Shown here: one piece after another, positions 53,687 to 60,665 of the stretch
How positions within the stretch are numbered: position 1 is the stretch's first letter
Layout of the letters: each line of letters opens with the position of its first letter
DNA from: JBBQWT01 sp038210375
Lineage (GTDB): Bacteria > Acidobacteriota > Terriglobia > Terriglobales > Acidobacteriaceae
Assembly (NCBI GenBank): GCA_038210375.1
Contig: JBBQWT010000006.1
Coordinates: 61,758 to 125,757, forward strand
DNA length: 64,000 nucleotides
Reading direction: 5' to 3'
Notes under the pieces: generated by a model
Database searches by the model: none
Seen by the model: the letters and a program-made list of their open reading frames with translations, nothing else
What the model was told of the DNA's origin: nothing
Made by a program: the position numbers and the translations under genes

Positions 53687-55774
53687 CTAGTAAACGGTCC
53701 TGACACTCGGTTCGCGTTCCCAAATGCGGCCCTTGGCCGCAGTCTTGATATAAGCGTCCGCCGCCATCCCCTTGAGAACCCCGGCGTCGGCCACAACCCC
53801 CGCGGCATCCAGCAGTGGCTGGGCGCCCGGCGTCGCGCCGATCACCTTAAGATGAGCAAAGGCGTCGTGGACCCAGGCCACAGCTGCCGCTTCGGTGGAC
53901 AACAACTTGCCACCGGCCTCCGAGAGAACGACATAAACCGTGTCAAAAAGAACCGAGGGCCCGCCCGCCAACTGGAAGTCTGCCTCGAAGTGCCTCCCGT
54001 CTTTGACGATGGCTCCGCCCACCTTGGGAGCGATCAATTTGAAGTTAGCGCCAGCTTTCTTAGCGGCTGCTTTCAACGCAGTAATGAGACTTCCGTCAGA
54101 CCCGTCTGCAAACAAACAACCCACGGTACGCCCCTGCAGCGTAGCCTTCGCTTTTGCCAGAATGCTTAGGGCGGGCGAGGCAGGCAACCTTTCACGCACA
54201 GCCACGCTGGTCGGCACCGCCTTGACCGCACCCTGCATGCCCAGGCCTGTGGCCACGCGTTTTGCGATCCTGGGATCAACGTTGGCCAACTGGCCTACCA
54301 TGCGTTCGCGCACCGCTTTCGTCTCCACCTTGCTCAGCTCAAAGATGAAGGCGGCAACGATGTGGTTCTGTTCGGTCTTAGTTTGCGAATAGAAGAATTG
54401 GTTAGCTTGCGAGAAGTGATCGGCAAACGATTCCGCGCGAATCCGCAACTTCACGTCGTCGATGGCTTCCGCGAATGAGGTGAACCCGGCGGCGGGAGAA
54501 GGTCGCGGCGAATCCGATTCGAGAGAATTGGGCGAGTAGGACACTCGTCCCGCCTGGGGAAGGGTCTGCATGTGTCCATCGCGCTGCATGTTGGCAAAGG
54601 GACACTGGGGAGCGTTGACCGGAATCTGCTGATAGTTAGGACTCCCCAGGCGGGAGAGCTGCGTATCGACGTAAGAGAAAAGTCGCCCCTGGAGGAGCGG
54701 ATCATTGCTGAAATCGATACCAGGAACAACGTTGCTTACGCGAAAGGCTACTTGCTCAGTTTCGGCGAAGAAGTTGGTCACATTGCGGTTGAGAACCATG
54801 CGGCCGATCACCTTCAACGGCAGAATCTCTTCCGGAATGAGCTTGGTTGCGTCGAGGACGTCAAAGTCATATTTATCCGCGAACTTCTCATCAAAGAGCT
54901 GGACCGCGAGTTCCCACTCGGGAAAGCTGCCCTCGGCGATGGAATTCCACAGATCGCGGCGGTGGAAGTCGGGATCAGCGCCGGAAATCTTCACCGCTTC
55001 ATCCCAACAGACGGACGCCATACCCAGTTTGGGTCTCCAATGAAACTTCGCGAAAGTGGATTTGCCGCTGGCATTGACCAGACGGAAAGTATGGACGCCG
55101 AAGCCCTCCATCATCCGCAATGACCGGGGGATCGCCCGATCCGACATGATCCACATGAGCATGTGGGTGCTCTCAGGCATGAGAGAAACAAAGTCCCAAA
55201 ACGTATCGTGGGCGGACTGCGCCTGCGGGAAGCCGCGGTCCGGTTCCTGCTTCACGGAATGAATCAGATCGGTGAACTTGATAGCGTCCTGAATGAAGAA
55301 CACCGGGATATTGTTTCCCACAAGGTCCCAATTTCCCTCGGAGGTGTAAAACTTCACCGCGAACCCGCGCACATCGCGAGCCAAGTCGCTTGATCCCATG
55401 TTTCCCGCCACCGTGGAAAATCTCACGAACACCGGAGTTTTCTCGCCCACCCGGTTCAAGATTCCGGCTTTGGAAGTCCCGCTTAGAGAATGCGTCAATT
55501 CAAAAAAGCCGTGGGCTCCCACTCCGCGAGCGTGGACGATCCGCTCCGGAATGCGCTCGTGATCGAAGTGCTGCGTTTTCTCAAGCAGGAATTGGTCCTC
55601 TAACAGCGATGGGCCGCGCTGGCCGGCCTTGAGAGAATTTTCATCGTCGGAGGCGATCGTCCCCGTCTGGTTGGTCATCGCGGGATGCGTTCCGCCCGCT
55701 ATTTGATGAATCTCGCCTCCCTCGCCAATCACTTGGTCTTTCGCGACGGTCTTACGAATCACCTGCTTCTTCAT
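53687..55774 (-). CDS. katE: large-subunit catalase HPII (KatE type)
   Basis: A 695-residue clade 2 catalase that converts H2O2 to water and oxygen. HARGVGAHGFFEL near 82-94 has the distal His, and FRLVNASGKSTF is conserved. RLFSYVDTQLSRLG near 366-379 contains the proximal haem-ligand Tyr. Residues about 545-690 form the extra C-terminal flavodoxin/DJ-1-like domain of HPII enzymes (LQGRTVGCLFADGSDGSLITAL). This length and the extra domain exclude small-subunit catalases. It is the likely main peroxide scavenger of the neighbouring stress genes. Confidence 0.95.
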   Translation of the reverse strand: MKKQVIRKTVAKDQVIGEGGEIHQIAGGTHPAMTNQTGTIASDDENSLKAGQRGPSLLEDQFLLEKTQHFDHERIPERIVHARGVGAHGFFELTHSLSGTSKAGILNRVGEKTPVFVRFSTVAGNMGSSDLARDVRGFAVKFYTSEGNWDLVGNNIPVFFIQDAIKFTDLIHSVKQEPDRGFPQAQSAHDTFWDFVSLMPESTHMLMWIMSDRAIPRSLRMMEGFGVHTFRLVNASGKSTFAKFHWRPKLGMASVCWDEAVKISGADPDFHRRDLWNSIAEGSFPEWELAVQLFDEKFADKYDFDVLDATKLIPEEILPLKVIGRMVLNRNVTNFFAETEQVAFRVSNVVPGIDFSNDPLLQGRLFSYVDTQLSRLGSPNYQQIPVNAPQCPFANMQRDGHMQTLPQAGRVSYSPNSLESDSPRPSPAAGFTSFAEAIDDVKLRIRAESFADHFSQANQFFYSQTKTEQNHIVAAFIFELSKVETKAVRERMVGQLANVDPRIAKRVATGLGMQGAVKAVPTSVAVRERLPASPALSILAKAKATLQGRTVGCLFADGSDGSLITALKAAAKKAGANFKLIAPKVGGAIVKDGRHFEADFQLAGGPSVLFDTVYVVLSEAGGKLLSTEAAAVAWVHDAFAHLKVIGATPGAQPLLDAAGVVADAGVLKGMAADAYIKTAAKGRIWEREPSVRTVY

Positions 55775-55997
55775 GGGAGAGATCTCGGGTCTTCAGATTT
55801 GGGGTGGGAAAGGTTGTTGCAAGTTTGTAAGAAGCCTAACAGGTTCGCGCCGCGACCGGTAAAGGCGGCGCTAGCGGTCATATTTGTAGTTGGGCGCCAA
55901 AGCTGGCAACGGAATCAGAAGGAATCACATTGTGCCTTCGAATGAATGAACAAGAGGCTGGGTTTTTGGCCGCAGCCTCTCGCCGGTTGGGTTTCGA

Positions 55998-56870
55998 TTA
56001 AATGGTCTTGATGGCGCCGTTCAACCCATTGGGGAAGAAGCCGCCGCTGCTGGTTCCCGCGGTGGTGCTCGCGTACACGATGGAAAGCACCTGGGAAGTG
56101 GTGCGCTTGATGGCGAGGGCATTGGAATCCACGCCAAAATACCTGGTGGGGGAGGGCGGAACGTCCAATGAATCGAGCGCTGCCGGCTTGGGGGCAATGC
56201 CTTTTTGAATCATCAGCAGGCGGATGTTCCCGGTGTGTAACGCTTCGGTGCCCAGGATCTGGGCCGCGGTCTGCAGGTTGTTCCCGGTCAAGAGCGTTGC
56301 CGCGCCCGCATAGGCGCTGACGCCGGTGTCTTCGAAATCACGTGACAGCTGCAGAAACTCGGTGTCATTGGCGAAACCGAAGCCTAGAGCGTCGAGCTTG
56401 ATCGCCGGCTTGGGCACCGCCGCGCTACCCAGGGCGTTGCGCAGAAGGCGCACGTGCTGAGTCTCATCGAAGGTAATTTCCTGGGCGACGGCTTTCACCG
56501 TCGGGTCGGTAAATGGAACCAGGGTTCCACCGGTGGTGGCCCCTGTGGCTGCGCCGGTGTCGGCCGCGGAAAGAGTTCCGCCCGTGGTTGCCCTGATATA
56601 GAACTCCGCTTCAAGGTACTCGAGGTTCAACGCGAAATTTAGAACGTCGGCCTCGGAAGCGCCGGCTGCCATGGAACTGCTGCTTAAGCATCCGTTAATG
56701 ACGCTGACTCCCAGCACGGCCACGCTTCCCATGCCTACCCGCTCCATGAAGGTGCGGCGGCTGAGGGCGCGCTTGTAGCGAATCATATTGAGTTCCTGGG
56801 CGATTTGTTCGGAGGTTTTTTCCTCTACTGGCGGCGCTATGATTCCATTACGCTTATTTTTGAATGACAT
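55998..56870 (-). CDS. Tat-exported ferritin-like protein
   Basis: A 290-residue protein. After 35 polar residues the twin-arginine motif SRRTFMERVG (Arg38-Arg39) precedes a hydrophobic segment ending near VINGC, so it may be a Tat lipoprotein with Cys61 as the lipidated residue, though the lipobox is imperfect. The mature part is a ferritin-like four-helix bundle: NLEYLEAEFYI, EITFDETQHVRLLRNAL and FEDTGVSAYAGAA, with Glu/His pairs typical of di-iron sites. AAGGAAA lies just before the ATG. It stands divergent to tatA-tatB, which supply its export machinery. Confidence 0.82.
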   Translation of the reverse strand: MSFKNKRNGIIAPPVEEKTSEQIAQELNMIRYKRALSRRTFMERVGMGSVAVLGVSVINGCLSSSSMAAGASEADVLNFALNLEYLEAEFYIRATTGGTLSAADTGAATGATTGGTLVPFTDPTVKAVAQEITFDETQHVRLLRNALGSAAVPKPAIKLDALGFGFANDTEFLQLSRDFEDTGVSAYAGAATLLTGNNLQTAAQILGTEALHTGNIRLLMIQKGIAPKPAALDSLDVPPSPTRYFGVDSNALAIKRTTSQVLSIVYASTTAGTSSGGFFPNGLNGAIKTI

Positions 56871-57251
56871 GATTTCCTTTCTCGATTGTCTTTGTTGCTG
56901 CGATGCATACGAGGAAGTACGGCAGCCGGATCACTCGAAAACAGGATCTGCACGGTTTTGTTGATGGCGTGAACTGAAAGTTATTGCCTTGGGAAGGGGC
57001 TAATCTGTAGGAAATAAGGGCGCTACCCGTTAAATGGATGACCGCCGGACTTCGTGAGGTCAAACAGATCATTACCAAAAGCGGGTCAACAGCAAGCTAT
57101 GCGAATCCAAGCTCCAGATCAGTAGAACTTTCTCGCTGTTCCCGGTTTTGAATATTCAGCGCCAAACAACATTTCATTGCGAAATCTCCGCGGTCTGTTT
57201 CCGCGCCACGGGTCGCCCTGAATTCGCTTTTCCAATCAAGGAGATTTACCC

Positions 57252-57437
57252 ATGTTCGAAGGCTTGTTTCAACCGATGCACTTGATATTTTTGGCGGGTC
57301 TCGCCCTTTTCCTGTTTGGTCCCAAAAAATTACCGGAGCTGGGCAAGGGGCTGGGAGAAGGCATCAGAAGTTTCAAGACTGCCTTCAATCCCGAAGCAGA
57401 AAAGAAAGTCGTGGCCGCCCCTGAGGAGAAGCCGTGA
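57252..57437 (+). CDS. tatA: Sec-independent protein translocase subunit TatA/TatE-like
   Basis: A 61-residue protein. A short N-terminal loop, a membrane helix (MHLIFLAGLALFLFGP), the conserved FGPKKLPELGKGLGEGIRSFKTAF hinge/amphipathic helix and a charged tail match TatA. It forms the protein-conducting part of the twin-arginine pathway for folded proteins. AAGGAG lies 9 bp upstream of the ATG. Its stop overlaps the next start (GTGA). tatC is not in the window. Confidence 0.92.
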   Translation: MFEGLFQPMHLIFLAGLALFLFGPKKLPELGKGLGEGIRSFKTAFNPEAEKKVVAAPEEKP

Positions 57438-57793
57438 CTTTTGATCTCTTATTTATCGTGGCCCTGGCCGCGTTGATCGTGGGCCCCAGGAAAGCGGTAG
57501 AGATGGGGAAAGACTTTGGCAGGTGGAAGGCAAAATTCGCCGCTCTCACCGGCGATTTGCGATCTACCCTGGAACAGGAATTCAAGGCCCTCGAAGCGGA
57601 AACGCCGTCGTTGCAAGCGCCTTCGCCTCAGCTGGATTCACCAATCACTTCAGTGGCGCCCGTTCGCGAAAACAGGGTGGCGGAGAATGGAGACAATGAG
57701 GGCGTGGCTCCGGGCAACCCGCTTACGGTCGCTGGTTCCACAACTGGCGGGCAGTTTCCCGGCAGTCATCACTCTTCCCCGGCCAATCAGTAG
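57434..57793 (+). CDS. TatA/TatB-like translocase subunit
   Basis: A 119-residue protein starting at GTG 57434, translationally coupled to tatA. It has a short membrane helix (TFDLLFIVALAALIVGPRKAV), an amphipathic helix (MGKDFGRWKAKFAALTGDLRSTLEQEFKAL) and a long Pro/Ser-rich tail. The P-R-K after the helix is typical of TatB rather than TatA, so it probably acts as the substrate-receptor subunit with TatC. Confidence 0.78.
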   Translation: MTFDLLFIVALAALIVGPRKAVEMGKDFGRWKAKFAALTGDLRSTLEQEFKALEAETPSLQAPSPQLDSPITSVAPVRENRVAENGDNEGVAPGNPLTVAGSTTGGQFPGSHHSSPANQ

Positions 57794-57930
57794 CGCGCAA
57801 TCGAAATTAAGAAACCAGCCCCCCTGCTGGGTCCCTGTCCATGGCATTGCAATAATATTGCACTCGCAAATCACTCCGAACTTCTGATCGCAACATCTGT
57901 AGGTGGTTAGGGGCGAGAATCGAAAGGCTT

Positions 57931-58620
57931 CTAAATCGTGGGCACGATTTCGTCGTGGATCGAGGTGGTGATCAGCAGCAGGCAGCCTTTTTCGGAATAG
58001 CTCTCGGTATGGGTGGTGCCGCCTTCGGCGCGGCAGTAATCTCCCTGCACTAATTGCAGGTCTTTGAATTTTAAATCTCCCGCGAGCATATATACTTCTT
58101 CGACTTCGGCGTGGTGATGGGCGGGGTAGCTGACTCCTGGTTGCAGGCGCACGAGGTTGGTGGAGGACATTTTTTCTTTGTCCAGAAACAGGGGCTTGAT
58201 CCATACTCCCTGCACCGGACCGGCCTGCCAATTCATCTCCGCCGACCGCACTACCAGCAAACCCAATTGATCAAACACAATGGCTTTCTCCGCGGGATGC
58301 GGCTTCGCTTCAACTGGTTTCTGCAATTGGGCGCGCAGGCGCTCGCGCAATTCGGCGCTGGGGACTTGAGGATTTTGCAGCGACAGTTGGGCGATCATCT
58401 CCTCGTGCTGCAGCAGTAGTTTCTTGCAGGAGGCGCAACCGGCGCTTAGGTGGTTCTCGAATTCCCTGACCTCATCAGGATCCAGGAGGGCGAGCAGATA
58501 GAGCTCCGCCGAGCCGCAAATTTCGCCGGGCGCGCCCTGCATCCTTTGTATCGACCTGGTGCTCATCTTGACGACCGCATACCGTTCACCATTTCGGGCC
58601 CGCGACCGCCCGTTGTACAT
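57931..58620 (-). CDS. ChrR-type cupin anti-sigma factor
   Basis: A 229-residue protein in two parts. The N-terminal anti-sigma domain carries the zinc site H57-x4-C62-x2-C65 (ENHLSAGCASC), one residue longer than the usual H-x3-C-x2-C. The C-terminal cupin has His residues 168-170 with Glu174/175 and His204 as likely metal ligands (PAHHHAEVEEVYMLAG). This matches the ChrR family, which releases its sigma factor upon singlet oxygen or metal signals. It starts 9 bp after the ECF sigma gene. An inner ATG at 58566 is also possible. Confidence 0.85.
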   Translation of the reverse strand: MYNGRSRARNGERYAVVKMSTRSIQRMQGAPGEICGSAELYLLALLDPDEVREFENHLSAGCASCKKLLLQHEEMIAQLSLQNPQVPSAELRERLRAQLQKPVEAKPHPAEKAIVFDQLGLLVVRSAEMNWQAGPVQGVWIKPLFLDKEKMSSTNLVRLQPGVSYPAHHHAEVEEVYMLAGDLKFKDLQLVQGDYCRAEGGTTHTESYSEKGCLLLITTSIHDEIVPTI

Positions 58621-58629
58621 CTGTTTTAG

Positions 58630-59358
58630 TCAGGCCGCTTGCGCCGCGAGTAATTTACGAACTGAATTCATGGCCAGCCGGATTCGGGATTTCACTGTGC
58701 CCAGTGGGATGCCGATTCTCTGGCTGATCTCAACATGAGTCAACCCCTGAAAGTAGGCCAGGTCAAATACCTGCTGTTGTTCGGCGGGCATGGAGTTCAT
58801 CACCTGCACCACTCTGCCCAGGAGTTCCGAACATTCGGCGCTGTGGCATTGCCTGGCCCCGGCTACGCCATCGCGTTCCAGCAGTTCCACCTCATTCCGG
58901 CGGCGCCTTAAATAATCGATGGCGCGATGGCGAGCGACGGTAATCAGCCACCCTCGCAGGCTTCCGCGCAACGAGTTAAAAGAGTTAGGGTTGTTCCACA
59001 GATTGAGGAAGACGTCCTGCACCACTTCTTCTCCGGCGGCAAAATCCTTCAAGACGTGGGTCGCGACCGACAGCAGGATCGAAGAATAACGGTCATAAAG
59101 CAAAAGGATGGCTTCTTCATTACCTTTTACTACTTCTACGATCGCATGATCATCGGTGGAATCGAAATTTAAGACGGAAGAAGACAATGGGGGAATTTCC
59201 AGCGGCGTTTCAATTAGCTCTTGCTGGGCCGCTCTGCCATGGGACCGGTACTCTCTATCAACGATAGATGGCCTCAGAGGAGGTCCAGGTTGCCTTCGCC
59301 TGAATGTTGATAGGACGAAAAACTTCCCGGGCGGGGTTGCCGATGGGCGGGTCGCCAC
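58630..59358 (-). CDS. ECF-type RNA polymerase sigma factor
   Basis: A sigma-70-family factor with region 2 at about 72-142 (LLLYDRYSSILLSVATHVLKD... DVFLNLWNNPNSFNSLRGSLRGWLITVARHRAIDYLRRRR) and region 4 at about 185-238 (FDLAYFQGLTHVEISQRIGIPLGTVKSRIRLAMNSVRKLL). It is followed by the ChrR-like anti-sigma gene, its probable controller. The first ~60 residues look non-conserved, so a start further in is likely. Targets are unknown; the neighbouring katE, ferritin-like and tat genes are candidates. Confidence 0.9.
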   Translation of the reverse strand: MATRPSATPPGKFFVLSTFRRRQPGPPLRPSIVDREYRSHGRAAQQELIETPLEIPPLSSSVLNFDSTDDHAIVEVVKGNEEAILLLYDRYSSILLSVATHVLKDFAAGEEVVQDVFLNLWNNPNSFNSLRGSLRGWLITVARHRAIDYLRRRRNEVELLERDGVAGARQCHSAECSELLGRVVQVMNSMPAEQQQVFDLAYFQGLTHVEISQRIGIPLGTVKSRIRLAMNSVRKLLAAQAA

Positions 59359-59359
59359 C

Positions 59360-60241
59360 TTATTTCTTTTTTCGGGCAGGCTCGCTCATCAATAATCTCC
59401 TGGCTTGGAGAAGGGACCGGCGATGATCTTTGCCGGTCACCGGATAACTCAGCTTGAGTGATTTTAGTTTTTCGATGATCACGCCGGCGACGGCGGCGCG
59501 GGTCAGCCATTTGTGGTCGGCGGGGATGATGTACCACGGCGCCCAGTCGGTGCTGCTATGGTTGAATGCGTCCTCGTAAGCATTCATGTATTCCTGCCAG
59601 CGGGAGCGCTCTTTGATGTCTCCCACTTCAAATTTCCAATTCTTGTCGGACAAATCAATGCGCTCGATCAAGCGGCGTCTCTGTTCCTCCGGGGAAATGT
59701 TGAGGAAGAACTTCAAAACCACCGTGCCGTTCCTGGCCAGGTGTTTCTCAAAGTCTCTGATCTCTTCCAGCCTGCGTTTCCAGACGTTTTTCCCCTTGGC
59801 TTCGGGCGGAAGCCGTTGCAGCTCAAGAATTTCGGGATGCACCCGAACGATCAGCACTTCCTCGTAATACGACCGGTTGAAGATGCCGATTTGGCCGCGT
59901 TCCGGCAGGTCCTTCACGGTGCGCCACAGAAAATCGTGCTGCAGTTCTTCAGTCGAGGGCGTCTTGAACGAGTGCACATGGATACCCTGCGGGTTGAGAC
60001 CAGACATCACATGGCGGATCGCGCCATCTTTTCCGGAAGCATCCATGCCTTGCAGAATAATGAGCAAAGCGTGCTTATTCTCCGCGTAAAGCACTTGCTG
60101 ATACTTCGACAGCCGTTCAATATCCTGCTGCAACGTAGCCGAAGCTTCTTCCTTGTTCTTGAACGGCCCGGTGGACGCGGGGTCGTAGTCTTTCAGGCGA
60201 ATCTTCTTTCCCGGGGGAACGATGAATTTGTCGTGGTCCAT
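59360..60241 (-). CDS. ppk2: polyphosphate kinase 2 family protein
   Basis: About 293 residues from the ATG at 60241; an upstream extension lacks conserved sequence. Walker A-type GMDASGKDGAIRHVMSGLNPQGIHVHSF, RGQIGIFNRSYYEEVLIVRVHPE (Walker B/lid) and KNWKFEVGDIKERSRWQEYM are PPK2 signatures. It transfers phosphate between polyphosphate and nucleotides (NMP or NDP), and the direction depends on subclass, which I cannot decide. It lies 2 bp upstream of the sigma gene's longest frame. Confidence 0.92.
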   Translation of the reverse strand: MDHDKFIVPPGKKIRLKDYDPASTGPFKNKEEASATLQQDIERLSKYQQVLYAENKHALLIILQGMDASGKDGAIRHVMSGLNPQGIHVHSFKTPSTEELQHDFLWRTVKDLPERGQIGIFNRSYYEEVLIVRVHPEILELQRLPPEAKGKNVWKRRLEEIRDFEKHLARNGTVVLKFFLNISPEEQRRRLIERIDLSDKNWKFEVGDIKERSRWQEYMNAYEDAFNHSSTDWAPWYIIPADHKWLTRAAVAGVIIEKLKSLKLSYPVTGKDHRRSLLQARRLLMSEPARKKK

Positions 60242-60512
60242 AGGTATTTTTACCCGCTCGAACGAACCGGAGTTGACGAAGCTGTTCGACCGCGATCGAG
60301 CGCCGCCCTCGCGTGCGCACCACAAAATATTGCCAAGTGTATTGCAATTCGTCAAACCGTGGATAATCGCTGCCAGATTCCGCCCCGCTCCCGGAAGGCG
60401 ATTGGAGCAGAGCGAGGGCTTCAGTCAAGCCCGGCGGCGTGGTCCGCATGGTGGGAAGTGCCGGCGGGTTCGCCGACTCCCACGTTTTAGCAAGGGACCG
60501 CGCTATGCGGTG

Positions 60513-60537
60513 GTGTCCTAATTTGAAAATAGGACAC
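60513..60537. repeat. 8-bp inverted repeat, operator candidate
   Basis: GTGTCCTA (60513-60520) and TAGGACAC (60530-60537) are perfect inverted arms, spaced 9 bp, between the divergent ppk2 and kinase genes and 129 bp before the kinase start. The half-site symmetry suggests a dimeric regulator. Confidence 0.55.
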
Positions 60538-60665
60538 TACCCGCTATGCATCAGGTGAGTTGAAGCGCGACGGCGCAATTTCGCGGAACAGGCCCCGCCG
60601 CGCTTCGTTGACCAGCCAATGCTGCCTCCGTAAGATGAAGCGTCCCGAAAGCCACGGATTTTCTG

